A program made the position numbers and the translations under genes. A DNA stretch of 41,495 nucleotides, taken from Clostridia bacterium (lineage in GTDB: Bacteria > Bacillota > Clostridia > Oscillospirales > CAG-272). The notes below the pieces were generated by a model, which saw only the letters and a list, made by a program, of their open reading frames with translations, made no database searches and was not told the origin of the DNA. Where the stretch lies: contig JAFTKL010000043.1 of NCBI GenBank assembly GCA_017453285.1, positions 1 through 41,495 on the forward strand, given 5' to 3'. This document shows, piece by piece, positions 1-7,749 of this stretch (its first letter is position 1; each line of letters begins with the position of its first letter).

Positions 1-17
1 AACTGAACTACCGGGCC
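1..17 (-). tRNA. 5' end of a tRNA gene cut by the window edge, probably tRNA-Asp
   Basis: Read on the minus strand, the first 17 bases give GGCCCGGTAGTTCAGTT, the acceptor arm and start of the D arm of a tRNA. This 5' sequence resembles bacterial tRNA-Asp. The anticodon lies outside the window, so the identity is a guess. It would be the second gene of a minus-strand tRNA unit headed by tRNA-Val. Confidence 0.6.
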
Positions 18-21
18 ATAT

Positions 22-40
22 GGGCATCTTTCAGATGCCC
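22..40. other. Small hairpin between two tRNA genes
   Basis: GGGCATCT and AGATGCCC form a perfect 8-bp stem with a 3-base loop in the spacer between tRNA-Val and the next tRNA. A second short inverted repeat (CGGCA/TGCCG, 51-63) follows and abuts the CCA end of tRNA-Val. Such hairpins may guide processing of the tRNA transcript. There is no U-tract, so it is not a terminator. Confidence 0.4.
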
Positions 41-63
41 TCATTGGAAACGGCAACTTGCCG

Positions 64-139
64 TGGTGGGAACAATAGGGCTCGAACCTATGACCCTCTG
101 CTTGTAAGGCAGATGCTCTCCCAGCTGAGCTATGCTCCC
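64..139 (-). tRNA. tRNA-Val (anticodon TAC)
   Basis: On the minus strand the gene starts GGGAGCATAGCTCAGCTGG, has the anticodon loop CTTACAA (anticodon TAC, valine), a T arm with GGTTCGAGCC, and a 3' acceptor strand TGTTCCC followed by A and an encoded CCA. The acceptor stem pairs in all seven positions (one G-T). It is the first gene of a minus-strand tRNA unit with its own promoter at 168-196. Confidence 0.95.
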
Positions 140-167
140 ATTTGCTCGTCTTTTCGACAGCTCCACT

Positions 168-196
168 ATTATATCACACCAGATTTAGAATGTCAA
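168..196 (-). promoter_or_regulatory. SigA-type promoter of the tRNA unit
   Basis: On the minus strand TTGACA (191-196) and TATAAT (168-173) are separated by 17 bases. Both hexamers are perfect consensus, as expected for a stable RNA unit. Transcription should start about 25 bases before tRNA-Val. Confidence 0.9.
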
Positions 197-249
197 TACC
201 TTTTTTTAATTTTTTTAAAAAATTTTTGAGTCTTTATTTTGCCGCGCTA

Positions 250-278
250 TTGCTTTTTTTATCGCTTGGTGCTATAAT
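250..278 (+). promoter_or_regulatory. Promoter of the Nudix gene cluster
   Basis: TTGCTT (250-255), a 17-base spacer and TATAAT (273-278) lie about 40 bases before the Nudix start codon. The -10 box is perfect and the -35 box partly matches consensus. It diverges from the tRNA promoter. Confidence 0.7.
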
Positions 279-315
279 ATAAAGTGATGTATTTTTTGCT
301 TTTGTGAGGTTATAT

Positions 316-903
316 ATGGAAAAGCTTGATATAAAATTCGATCTTCCCCTTGAAGCGCTTGAGGAGAAGCAACTCTCATCAACTCCTATATTCGACGGAA
401 AGGTATTGCACGTAAGGCTCGACGAGGTCACGCTCCCGAACGGTGTGCTCTCCACTCGCGAATACTGCCACCACAACGGCGCGGTATGCGTAATTCCACT
501 GACCGACGAGGGTGAAGTCATCTGCGTTCGTCAGTACCGCTACCCATTCCACGAGGATCTGCTTGAGATCCCTGCGGGCAAACTCGACTCTCCCGAAGAA
601 GATCCGAACGATGCAGTTCGTCGCGAGCTTCGTGAGGAAACGGGTGCTGTGGCAAATAAGATAATATATCTCGGCAAGTACTACCCATCCCCTGCCATTC
701 TCGACGAGTGCATTTATATGTATCTCGCGACCGGACTTGACTTCGGCGACACCGAATTTGACGACGACGAATTTATCGAGAGCGTGCGTGTGCCTCTCTC
801 GAAGCTCGTTGAATTGACGCTTGACGGCAAGATCCGAGACGGCAAGACGCAGATCGCGGTTCTGCACGCTCAGATGATGATAGACAGAGGTCTGCTCGAC
901 TGA
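316..903 (+). CDS. Nudix hydrolase, probable ADP-ribose pyrophosphatase
   Basis: This 195-residue protein should hydrolyse ADP-ribose (or related nucleoside diphosphate sugars) to AMP and a sugar phosphate in the cytoplasm. The Nudix box lies at residues 88-111 (GKLDSP...RRELREETGA). It has one residue more than the canonical G-x5-E spacing between the glycine and the first conserved glutamate that fits the REL register. The upstream REYCHHNGAVCVIP strand (48-61) and downstream YYPSPAILDE segment are typical of the ADPRase branch. The ATG at 316 was chosen over an in-frame GTG at 304, because GAGG at 306-309 is then a well-placed ribosome site. The stop overlaps the next start by one base, so the genes are coupled. 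The exact substrate is inferred from family resemblance. Confidence 0.88.
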   Translation: MEKLDIKFDLPLEALEEKQLSSTPIFDGKVLHVRLDEVTLPNGVLSTREYCHHNGAVCVIPLTDEGEVICVRQYRYPFHEDLLEIPAGKLDSPEEDPNDAVRRELREETGAVANKIIYLGKYYPSPAILDECIYMYLATGLDFGDTEFDDDEFIESVRVPLSKLVELTLDGKIRDGKTQIAVLHAQMMIDRGLLD

Positions 904-1676
904 TGCTGATATTTACTATGATCGTGCTGTCGATCAGCCTTATCGCAGTGACCTACGTATTTCTCGTTATGCCGCGAGCGGCAGACGGTGCGGATATGGA
1001 TCTGCAGAGCAGCGACTACGCAGACGGCGGAATTTTCGGCAAAGAGCACAAAAGAGGCTCGATAGGAGCTATACGCGAGGCGCGCGACCTCGGCTTCGGA
1101 GTCGCTCTCGACGTTGGAATTTCCAAGGATCGTGAGATATTTGTTCTTCCCTCGATAAACGCCGATCTGACCTTATGTGACGGTGCGGCTATCTCGGGCG
1201 GAATACATAAGCTTGCCACCCTGCGCGAAGTTCTCTCTCTTCTCGACGGACAAGTTCCTCTGCTTATCCGAGTTGAAGCCGAGGACGAACGCGAGCGGCA
1301 CACTCTCTGCAAACAGCTCTGCCTTGAGCTTGATGCATACGCCGGCGCATTTGCAGTCCGCTCGTCTGACGCGAAGGTACTGACATTTTTTAAAAAATAC
1401 CGCCCGCGTTACGCGCGAGGTGTGATAGTTTCAAAAAACGACAAGCGCGGCTCGGCGATGGCGAGATTTTTGCGCAGACATATGTTCACCAATATCCTCA
1501 CCCGCCCCGATTTTATCACCATCGACGGCAGGATGATGCGCGAGCCTGCGTTTTTGCTTGCAACTAAGGTCTTTCACAGACGCGGATTTGCTTTTACGGT
1601 CAGAAGTCAGAAGCAATACGAGCTTTGCAAGCAACGCGGAATTTATGCAATATTTGAAAACGTAATACCACAGTAA
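903..1676 (+). CDS. Membrane-anchored glycerophosphodiesterase-like protein, probably catalytically dead
   Basis: The protein (257 residues) has one N-terminal membrane segment (about residues 2-22) and then a stretch that follows the GDPD TIM-barrel pattern. The motifs are recognisable but degenerate. YADGGIF (39-45) stands where active enzymes have YAHRGLH; VALDVGISKD (67-76) replaces the usual IELDVQLTKD and loses the metal-binding glutamate; FVLPS (80-84) replaces VFHD and loses a histidine; LLIRVEAED replaces the usual LLIEIK strand. Every catalytic or metal residue I can place, apart from the Asp of ALD, is gone. It is therefore best read as a GDPD-fold pseudoenzyme, perhaps binding a lipid or sugar-phosphate ligand. 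It overlaps the Nudix stop (tgATG), which implies co-transcription. The fold assignment is by eye. Confidence 0.65.
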   Translation: MLIFTMIVLSISLIAVTYVFLVMPRAADGADMDLQSSDYADGGIFGKEHKRGSIGAIREARDLGFGVALDVGISKDREIFVLPSINADLTLCDGAAISGGIHKLATLREVLSLLDGQVPLLIRVEAEDERERHTLCKQLCLELDAYAGAFAVRSSDAKVLTFFKKYRPRYARGVIVSKNDKRGSAMARFLRRHMFTNILTRPDFITIDGRMMREPAFLLATKVFHRRGFAFTVRSQKQYELCKQRGIYAIFENVIPQ

Positions 1677-1689
1677 AGGAATTAATAAT

Positions 1690-2949
1690 ATGAAAAAGGC
1701 TTATTTTAGTGCAGATATCCTTCTGCCCGATTTCAATAAAACAGATGCAAAAAAGTGGGCTGTTATTGCCTGCGATCAGTTCACAAGCGAGCCTCACTAT
1801 TGGGAGAGCGCAAAAAAGTTCATCGACGGTGCACCCTCGACGCTCGATCTCATTCTGCCCGAGGTGTATCTATGTGAGACCGAGGTGAGAATTCCCACGA
1901 TCAACGCGAATATGGAGAAGTATCTGCGCGATCTGCTCGTCTGCCATCCCGACTCGATGATCTACGTTGAGCGCGAGCAGTCGGACGGAAGCGTCCGCCG
2001 CGGCATCGTTATGGCGGTAGATCTTGAGTGCTACGACTTCAAACGTGGTGCTGACTCGCTCATACGCGCGACAGAGGCGACGGTAATCGAGAGAATACCC
2101 CCAAGAGTTGCCATAAGACGCGACGCGAGCATCGAGCTTCCGCACGTTATGCTCCTCATCGACGACCCCGATAGAACTGTGATCGAGCCGCTCTCTACGG
2201 AGTCCTGCCCCGAGATCGCGTACGACACCGATCTTATGCTTGGCGGCGGTCACGTATGCGGAAGATATCTGGGCGAGGCGGCAAAGCAGCAGGTATCAGA
2301 TGCACTTGACTCGCTTATCACACCTGCGGCTATGGAGAAGAGATACGGCGCCGCGACTCTCGCTCCCCTGCTCTTCGCGGTTGGCGACGGAAACCACTCG
2401 CTCGCGACGGCAAAGACCATTTACGAGGAAATAAAGTCCACACTCGGCGCGGATGCAGCGGCAGATCACCCTGCGCGCTACGCGCTCGTCGAGATCGTAA
2501 ACATCCACGACGACGCGCTCAAGTTCGAGCCTATCTACCGCGTTGTGTTCAACGCAGAACCCGAGCATCTGCTCTCTTCGCTGAGAGCTTATCTCGGCGC
2601 GCTCTCGGGCACGGCTGAGGCGCAGACAATCGAGTATATCACTTCTGACGAGAGCGGCAGACTTGATGTCGCTCACCCTGAAAAGCAGCTCACGGTCGGT
2701 ACTCTGCAGGATTTCCTTGACGTCTACGTAAAAGAAAACGCAGGCGTAGAGATCGACTACATCCACGGAGTTGACTCGGTTAAGAGCCTTATCAACAAAA
2801 ACACCGTCGGCTTTATCTTTGACGGAATGAGCAAGTCCGAGCTTTTCAAAACTGTCATCTACGACGGTGCGCTCCCACGCAAGACCTTCTCGATGGGACA
2901 CGCTGAGGACAAGAGATATTATCTTGAGTGCAGAAAAATAACTAAGTGA
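1690..2949 (+). CDS. DUF1015 family protein
   Basis: This 419-residue soluble protein has the layout of the DUF1015 family. It begins MKKAYFSADILLPD and has WAVIACDQFTSEPHYW (residues 19-34), a central acidic LLIDDPDRTVIEPL segment and the family hallmark FAVGDGNHSLATAK (near 233-246), which resembles a nucleotide- or phosphate-binding signature. Length is normal for the family. A ribosome site (AAAGGA) lies about 10 bases before the ATG. Some DUF1015-related proteins have been linked to phosphorylation of free serine; I cannot tell whether that applies here, so no function is assigned. It lies 13 bases downstream of the GDPD-like gene and just before the uracil-DNA glycosylase gene, probably in one transcript. 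Confidence 0.8.
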   Translation: MKKAYFSADILLPDFNKTDAKKWAVIACDQFTSEPHYWESAKKFIDGAPSTLDLILPEVYLCETEVRIPTINANMEKYLRDLLVCHPDSMIYVEREQSDGSVRRGIVMAVDLECYDFKRGADSLIRATEATVIERIPPRVAIRRDASIELPHVMLLIDDPDRTVIEPLSTESCPEIAYDTDLMLGGGHVCGRYLGEAAKQQVSDALDSLITPAAMEKRYGAATLAPLLFAVGDGNHSLATAKTIYEEIKSTLGADAAADHPARYALVEIVNIHDDALKFEPIYRVVFNAEPEHLLSSLRAYLGALSGTAEAQTIEYITSDESGRLDVAHPEKQLTVGTLQDFLDVYVKENAGVEIDYIHGVDSVKSLINKNTVGFIFDGMSKSELFKTVIYDGALPRKTFSMGHAEDKRYYLECRKITK

Positions 2950-2967
2950 TTTTGATTGGAGTATATT

Positions 2968-3525
2968 ATGAGTGATTCTTGGGAAATACTTCGCAGTGAG
3001 TGCGAGAGCTGCAAAGCCTGCGAGCTTCACACGACGCGCACAAATTGCGTTTTCGGAACGGGAAATATCAATGCAGATCTCCTTTTCGTAGGCGAAGCAC
3101 CGGGCGACAACGAGGACAAGACGGGTATTCCGTTCGTAGGTCGTGCAGGTCAGCTTCTTGACCAATATCTCTATGCGGTAGATATTCCGCGTGAGAGCGT
3201 TTATATTGCAAATATCCTCAAGTGCCGTCCGCCAAAGAACAGAGATCCTCTGCCCGCAGAGGAGGACGCGTGTATGGACTTTCTGCGCAGACAAGTAAAG
3301 CTTATCCGCCCGAAGATCATCTTGTGTCTTGGCAGAATAGCCGCTATGCGACTCATCCGCCCCGACTACAAGATCACAAAAGAGCACGGTGAGTGGGTGC
3401 AGAAGGGCAATTTCCTCATAACTGCCGTTTACCACCCTGCACTTCTTTTGCGCGATCCACGCAGAAAAGAAGAGATGCTCGTGGATATGAAAAAGATCAA
3501 GGAAAAGCTTGATCAGATAGACTGA
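2968..3525 (+). CDS. Type 4 (iron-sulfur) uracil-DNA glycosylase
   Basis: The 185-residue protein removes uracil from DNA as the first step of base excision repair. Motif 1 is [21 protein letters not shown]-like and motif 3 is [10 protein letters not shown], both diagnostic of family 4 UDG. Four cysteines fit the 4Fe-4S cluster: two in the N-terminal CESCKAC segment (residues 12-18), one in [11 protein letters not shown] and one in EEDACMDF. The start was set at the ATG at 2968, because GGAG at 2958-2961 is correctly spaced for it and the upstream in-frame TTG would overlap that site. The gene follows the DUF1015 gene by 18 bases and precedes the AEC transporter by 16 bases. Confidence 0.92.
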   Translation: MSDSWEILRSECESCKACELHTTRTNCVFGTGNINADLLFVGEAPGDNEDKTGIPFVGRAGQLLDQYLYAVDIPRESVYIANILKCRPPKNRDPLPAEEDACMDFLRRQVKLIRPKIILCLGRIAAMRLIRPDYKITKEHGEWVQKGNFLITAVYHPALLLRDPRRKEEMLVDMKKIKEKLDQID

Positions 3526-3541
3526 GAAAGGACAACCCCCA

Positions 3542-4513
3542 ATGATAGATTTTACTTCCTTTCTGAACACGGTCATCACGATGTTCGTAATACTCGTCGT
3601 GGGATACGTGCTCGGAAAGACAAACGTAATTGACGGAGTAGCATCGAAAAAGCTCTCGAAACTGATAGTTGCCGTGGCACAGCCCGCGCTTATCATAAGT
3701 TCTATAATCAGCAAGCAGTATTCCCCCGAGAACCTCAAGCTCTCGCTGATCAGCCTTACATTCGGATTCGTGATGCACTTCATTATGTCACTCATCGCGT
3801 TCGTCGCGTGTCTGAAGATAAAGGACATCAACGAGCGCAAGGTCACCGAGTTCGCTATGGTATTCGGAAACATCGGATTTCTCGGAATTCCCGTGCTTGG
3901 CTCGCTCTTCCCCGAGAACGGCGAGTACGTCGCGTCCTTCTTCGTAGTAAGCTTCAATATTCTTCTCTGGGTGATCGGTCTTGGCATCATCGCACGCAAG
4001 CGCGACGACATCAAGCTGACCGCAAAGAAGATTTTCATCAACAAGGGCACAGTTCCCACGCTTATCGGCTATCTCGTTTTCCTTATCCCCGCGCTTCTGC
4101 CCGAGTTCACGCTCCCCGTCGTAGTCACGAAAAGCGTTGACTACATCGCGTCGCTCTGCACTCCGATATCTATGCTTATCATAGGTGCGCTTCTCTCGAA
4201 CAGATCTCTCAAGCAGATCTTCGGATCGGGCAAGGTCTACTACCTCTGCCTTTTCAAGCTGATAGTAATTCCGCTCTTCTTCTGCTTTACGCTCAAGATC
4301 CTCGGATTTTCTGACTTCTGGGTGCTCTTCATCACCGCAGTTTCGGGTATGCCCTCGGCAAGCTCGACGAGTATGTTCGCAGAGCTTTACGACACCGCTC
4401 CCGGCTTCTCAGCTCAGGGCGTAGGAACGTCCACTCTGCTCTCTCTTGCCACGATGCCCGCAGTTATACTGCTCGCAACCGAAGTTGTGAAGTGGAATAT
4501 CGCTTTATTTTAA
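3542..4513 (+). CDS. AEC-family (auxin efflux carrier-type) membrane transporter
   Basis: This 323-residue protein is strongly hydrophobic with about ten membrane segments in two halves, as in the AEC/bile acid-anion superfamily. The first half has VVGYVLGKTNVIDG and FGNIGFLGIPVLGSLFP, where the NxGFLG(I/L)P motif is a family hallmark. The second half starts near KGTVPTLIGYLVFL and ends with SGMPSASSTSMFAELY, a glycine- and serine-rich broken helix typical of this fold. AEC members export or import organic acids such as malate, lactate or auxin-like compounds. The substrate here is unknown. It is the last gene of the left cluster, and no clear terminator follows it before the aroF promoter. 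Confidence 0.88.
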   Translation: MIDFTSFLNTVITMFVILVVGYVLGKTNVIDGVASKKLSKLIVAVAQPALIISSIISKQYSPENLKLSLISLTFGFVMHFIMSLIAFVACLKIKDINERKVTEFAMVFGNIGFLGIPVLGSLFPENGEYVASFFVVSFNILLWVIGLGIIARKRDDIKLTAKKIFINKGTVPTLIGYLVFLIPALLPEFTLPVVVTKSVDYIASLCTPISMLIIGALLSNRSLKQIFGSGKVYYLCLFKLIVIPLFFCFTLKILGFSDFWVLFITAVSGMPSASSTSMFAELYDTAPGFSAQGVGTSTLLSLATMPAVILLATEVVKWNIALF

Positions 4514-4542
4514 AATTTTTTTGATTTTTTGCAGCAAAGCTA

Positions 4543-4571
4543 TTGACAAAAACGCTTTACCGTGCTAAAAT
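4543..4571 (+). promoter_or_regulatory. Promoter of the aroF attenuator and operon
   Basis: TTGACA (4543-4548), 17 bases and TAAAAT (4566-4571) form a near-perfect SigA promoter. Transcription should start near 4578, about 24 bases before the leader peptide start codon. Confidence 0.9.
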
Positions 4572-4601
4572 GATTGCATCAAGTTAAAGGAGACAGTAAA
4601 A

Positions 4602-4667
4602 ATGAACCGTTTCTTCGCTAACAATTACTTTTACCTTTATTTTTATTACTTTTGCGGTAATAATTGA
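4602..4667 (+). CDS. Phe/Tyr-rich attenuator leader peptide of the aroF operon
   Basis: A 21-codon reading frame starts at ATG 4602, nine bases after AAAGGAG (4586-4592), and stops at TGA 4665-4667. Ten of its 21 residues are aromatic (five Phe, five Tyr), including the run YFYLYFYYF at codons 9-17 and FF at codons 4-5. It sits between a strong promoter and an intrinsic terminator (4731-4763) directly before aroF, which makes DAHP for Phe and Tyr. This is the classical layout of ribosome-mediated attenuation, in which scarcity of charged tRNA-Phe or tRNA-Tyr stalls the ribosome and prevents termination. It is not homologous to any leader I can name. The function is inferred from composition and position, and both are striking. 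Confidence 0.88.
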   Translation: MNRFFANNYFYLYFYYFCGNN

Positions 4668-4722
4668 TAAGGGTGTTTTGTTGCGGGACTCGGAATTTTT
4701 TCTGACTTAAAGGTTTATCAGA
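4643..4722 (+). promoter_or_regulatory. Candidate attenuator pairing segments
   Basis: TTATTAC (4643-4649) inside the Tyr/Phe codon run can pair with GTAATAA (4657-4663). A stalled ribosome would break this hairpin. The adjoining TGATAA (4665-4670) can then pair with TTATCA (4715-4720). A competing hairpin TCTGA/TCAGA spans 4701-4722. A five-base pairing of CGGGA (4684-4688) with the terminator 5' arm TCTCG (4735-4739) is also possible. I cannot decide by eye which of these is the real antiterminator. Confidence 0.45.
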
Positions 4723-4730
4723 TATTTTTA

Positions 4731-4766
4731 AGCCTCTCGATGCTAAGCACCGAGAGGCTTTTTATT
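4731..4766 (+). terminator. Intrinsic terminator of the aroF leader
   Basis: AGCCTCTCG (4731-4739) pairs perfectly with CGAGAGGCT (4751-4759), a 9-bp GC-rich stem closed by an 11-base loop that can itself form TGC/GCA, followed by a T-rich run. It lies 63 bases after the leader peptide stop and about 70 bases before aroF, so it acts on the operon rather than on an upstream gene. Confidence 0.88.
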
Positions 4767-4836
4767 CTTAGTACCGTCTCGGTGTTCGCATTCGGCACTT
4801 GTAATTTTTTCAGATAGTTCAAAGGAGAAAACAAAA

Positions 4837-5844
4837 ATGATCGCAGTACTTAAAAGCGGAACAAGTCAAAAACAGCTCGATAATCTCACGTCCTGGCTCA
4901 AGGCACAAGGACTCGACGTGCATATCTCTGTCGGAAACGAACACACGGTAGTAGGACTTATCGGCGACACGAGCAGGATCGACGAGGAGCTGCTCGGCAG
5001 CCTTGATATAGTTGACAGCGTAAAGCGCATCAGCGAGCCCTTCAAGAGCGCGAACAGAAAATTCCACCCCGACGACAGTATCATAAAGGTCGGCAACACC
5101 TCGGTCGGCGGCGACACCTTTGCTATCATCGCAGGCCCCTGCTCTGTTGAGAGCGAGGAGCAGGTGATGCAGATCGCAAGATCGGTCAAGGCATCGGGAG
5201 CGACTATGCTCCGCGGCGGCGCGTTCAAGCCGAGAACCTCGCCCTACGATTTTCAGGGGCTGAAGGCTGACGGCATCGAGATACTTCTTGAAGCAAAGAA
5301 GGAGACCGGACTGCCGATCGTCACCGAGATAATGAACGCAAACCATCTGCCTCTCTTCGAGGACGTCGACGTAATTCAGGTCGGAGCGCGCAATATGCAG
5401 AACTTCGAGCTTCTCAAGGAGCTCGGAAAGACTAACAAGACCATTCTTCTCAAGAGAGGTCTTGCAAACACCCTCAAGGAATTCCTTATGTCCGCCGAGT
5501 ACATTATGGCTGGCGGAAACGAAAATATCATTCTCTGCGAGCGAGGCATCCGCACATTTGAGACCTACACTCGCAACACGCTCGACCTCTCGGCTGTTCC
5601 TATGCTCAAAGAGCTGACGCATCTTCCCATCATTATCGACCCCTCGCACGCGACCGGTGTTGCCAGACTTGTCAAGCCCATGGCTATGGCGGCGGCTACC
5701 TGCGGTGCTGACGGACTTATGATAGAGGTACACAACGATCCCAAGAATGCGCTCTGCGACGGTGCGCAGTCGCTCACGCCCGAGGCGTTTGACGACGTAG
5801 CACGCGCGGTATCCCGCATACTTGCTGCGATAAAGGAGCTTTGA
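4837..5844 (+). CDS. aroF: 3-deoxy-7-phosphoheptulonate (DAHP) synthase, type I beta with N-terminal regulatory domain
   Basis: This enzyme condenses phosphoenolpyruvate and erythrose 4-phosphate, the entry step of the shikimate pathway. The 335 residues comprise an N-terminal ferredoxin-like domain (about 1-70, starting MIAVLKSG) and a TIM barrel (about 75-335). Key motifs are IIAGPCSVES (residues 97-106), RGGAFKPRTSPYDFQG (near 134), QVGARNMQN, and IIDPSHATG with the metal-binding histidine. This architecture matches the Thermotoga-type enzyme, in which the N-terminal domain confers feedback inhibition by Tyr or Phe. That fits its position downstream of a Phe/Tyr leader peptide. AAAGGAG lies nine bases before the ATG. 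It is the first gene of a tight operon with tyrA, aroB and aroA. Confidence 0.96.
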   Translation: MIAVLKSGTSQKQLDNLTSWLKAQGLDVHISVGNEHTVVGLIGDTSRIDEELLGSLDIVDSVKRISEPFKSANRKFHPDDSIIKVGNTSVGGDTFAIIAGPCSVESEEQVMQIARSVKASGATMLRGGAFKPRTSPYDFQGLKADGIEILLEAKKETGLPIVTEIMNANHLPLFEDVDVIQVGARNMQNFELLKELGKTNKTILLKRGLANTLKEFLMSAEYIMAGGNENIILCERGIRTFETYTRNTLDLSAVPMLKELTHLPIIIDPSHATGVARLVKPMAMAAATCGADGLMIEVHNDPKNALCDGAQSLTPEAFDDVARAVSRILAAIKEL

Positions 5845-5845
5845 G

Positions 5846-6676
5846 ATGACTGTTGGAATTTGCGGCCTCGGACTTATCGGAGGCTCGATGGCAAAGGCAT
5901 ACAAAGCGTCGGGACACAGAGTCCTCGGCTTTGATATAGATCAGGCAACGCTCGGCTACTGCGAACTTGCGGGAATAACCGACGGTGTACTGGACGAGAG
6001 CACGATCGGCGAGTGCGAGCTTTTATTCGTAGCTCTCTACCCCACCGCCTCTGCGCGCTATCTTGAGAGCGTGGCGCATCTTATCTCTAAGGATGCGACC
6101 GTGATAGATCTGTGCGGAACAAAGGTGAAAATATGCGAGTGCGGCTTCGCGCTTGCAGATAAGTACGGCTTCAGCTTTATCGGCGGTCACCCGATGGCAG
6201 GAACGCAGTACTCGGGTATCAAGCACGCACGCGCAACCCTTTTCAAGAATGCGCCTATGGTGCTCGTTCCACCCGTGTTCGACGATATCGCTCTGCTTGA
6301 CAAGATCAAGCAGCTGCTTGCCCCCGCAGGCTTCGGTCGCTTCTCTGTCACGACGGCAGAGCGACACGACGAGATGATCGCCTTCACCTCTCAGCTTGCG
6401 CACGTGGTATCGAACGCATACGTAAAAACACCTACCGCGCAGAACCACAAGGGATTTTCCGCGGGAAGCTACAAGGATATGACGAGAGTTGCGTGGCTCA
6501 ACGAGAATATGTGGACCGAGCTATTCCTTGAGAACCGCGAGCCGCTTCTCTTTGAGCTCAATTCGATAATAAATTCTCTCTCGGAATACAGAGATGCAAT
6601 TGAAAAATGCGACGCAGACAGACTTCGCGGACTTCTCAGGGACGGCCGCGAGGCTAAGGAACGCGTCGACGGATAA
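5846..6676 (+). CDS. tyrA: Prephenate dehydrogenase
   Basis: The 276-residue protein oxidatively decarboxylates prephenate to 4-hydroxyphenylpyruvate, the Tyr branch. It has an N-terminal Rossmann fold with GICGLGLIGGSMAKA (residues 3-17), the GGHPMAGTQYSGIKHA segment (near 112) carrying the catalytic histidine, and a C-terminal helical domain with TTAERHDEMIAFTSQLAH and FSAGSYKDMTRVA. There is no ACT domain and no fused chorismate mutase, so feedback control must come from elsewhere. It starts two bases after the aroF stop, with the ribosome site (AAAGGAG) inside the end of aroF. Confidence 0.94.
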   Translation: MTVGICGLGLIGGSMAKAYKASGHRVLGFDIDQATLGYCELAGITDGVLDESTIGECELLFVALYPTASARYLESVAHLISKDATVIDLCGTKVKICECGFALADKYGFSFIGGHPMAGTQYSGIKHARATLFKNAPMVLVPPVFDDIALLDKIKQLLAPAGFGRFSVTTAERHDEMIAFTSQLAHVVSNAYVKTPTAQNHKGFSAGSYKDMTRVAWLNENMWTELFLENREPLLFELNSIINSLSEYRDAIEKCDADRLRGLLRDGREAKERVDG

Positions 6677-6697
6677 TTCTAATTTCAGGAGATCGTA

Positions 6698-7747
6698 ATG
6701 AAAAAGGTCAGAGTCAATGCGTCGTCAGCTTACGACGTGATAATAGGAAAAGGACTTCTCTCAAGCCTTGCTGAATACGTGCTTGAGGCTGTCGGTAAGG
6801 CAAAGCTTTGCATCGTCACCGACGACAACGTAGACGCGCTCTACTCGGCGGCGGCTGTAAAGTCGCTGAAGGCGGCAGGCTTCGAGGTCGAAAAATTCGT
6901 CATCGCACACGGCGAGGCATCAAAGAACACGGCAAATCTCATCTCTCTGCTCGAGTTTTTGGCAGAGCGACGCTTCACGCGCTCTGACGTGATGATCGCG
7001 CTCGGCGGAGGCGTGGTCGGAGATCTGTGCGGCTTTGCGGCAGGAGTATATCTGCGAGGCATAAGATTTATCCAAGTCCCCACCACTCTTTTGGCGGCGG
7101 TCGACTCGTCGGTTGGCGGAAAGACGGCGGTAGATCTCGCCGCAGGCAAGAACCTTGCGGGAGTTTTCCATCAGCCCTCGCTCGTTCTCTGCGACATCAA
7201 GACTCTTGACACGCTTGAGGACTCTGTCTTTGCCGACGGCTGTGCCGAGGTAATAAAATACGCTATTATCAACGACCGCGAGATGTTCGGCAGATTGCAA
7301 GGCGGAATTCGAGAGAACGTCGAGGACGTCATCGCCGATTGCGTGAAGCACAAGGCAGACATCGTCGCGCTTGACGAGTTTGACCGCGGCACGCGCCAGC
7401 TTCTTAATCTCGGTCACACGGTCGGTCACGCGATCGAGGCACTCTCAAATTTTGATATCTCGCACGGAAGCGCGGTCGCGATCGGCACGGTCATAGTCAC
7501 GAAGATCGCCGTGTCGATGGGCATATGCAACACTGAGGATCAGGTGGCGATCACTTCTCTTCTTCACAGTGTCGGACTTCCCACCGACTGCCCCTACTCC
7601 GCTCCCGAGCTCATACGTATCGCGACGGCGGACAAGAAGCGCGAGGGCGACTCGATAACGCTCATTCTCCCGAACGGCATCGGCAACTGCAGACCGCAAA
7701 AAATTGCGGTATCCGAGCTTGAGGGATACATCAGCAAAGGACTCTGA
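6698..7747 (+). CDS. aroB: 3-dehydroquinate synthase
   Basis: AroB converts DAHP to 3-dehydroquinate, the second shikimate step, using NAD and a divalent metal. The 349-residue protein has the NAD-binding ALGGGVVGDLCGFAAG (about residues 107-122), the substrate-binding VPTTLLAAVDSSVGGKTA segment, and metal ligands in DGCAEVIKYAII and in NLGHTVGHAIEA. Length is standard. A CAGGAG site lies before the ATG, 21 bases after tyrA. The aroB stop is two bases before the aroA start. Confidence 0.96.
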   Translation: MKKVRVNASSAYDVIIGKGLLSSLAEYVLEAVGKAKLCIVTDDNVDALYSAAAVKSLKAAGFEVEKFVIAHGEASKNTANLISLLEFLAERRFTRSDVMIALGGGVVGDLCGFAAGVYLRGIRFIQVPTTLLAAVDSSVGGKTAVDLAAGKNLAGVFHQPSLVLCDIKTLDTLEDSVFADGCAEVIKYAIINDREMFGRLQGGIRENVEDVIADCVKHKADIVALDEFDRGTRQLLNLGHTVGHAIEALSNFDISHGSAVAIGTVIVTKIAVSMGICNTEDQVAITSLLHSVGLPTDCPYSAPELIRIATADKKREGDSITLILPNGIGNCRPQKIAVSELEGYISKGL

Positions 7748-7749
7748 AT

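Noticed and set aside
2296-4059. Long minus-strand open frame of 587 codons.
   Set aside because: It runs antisense to three convincing genes, lacks a ribosome site and has low-complexity, Arg- and Val-rich composition typical of a shadow frame in GC-biased codons.
4669-4766. A T-box riboswitch before aroF, suggested by AGGGTG at 4670-4675 followed by a terminator.
   Set aside because: The T-box core AGGGTGGNACCGCG is not matched beyond AGGGTG, and only about 90 bases lie between the transcription start and this point, too few for a specifier stem. The translated leader peptide explains the region better.
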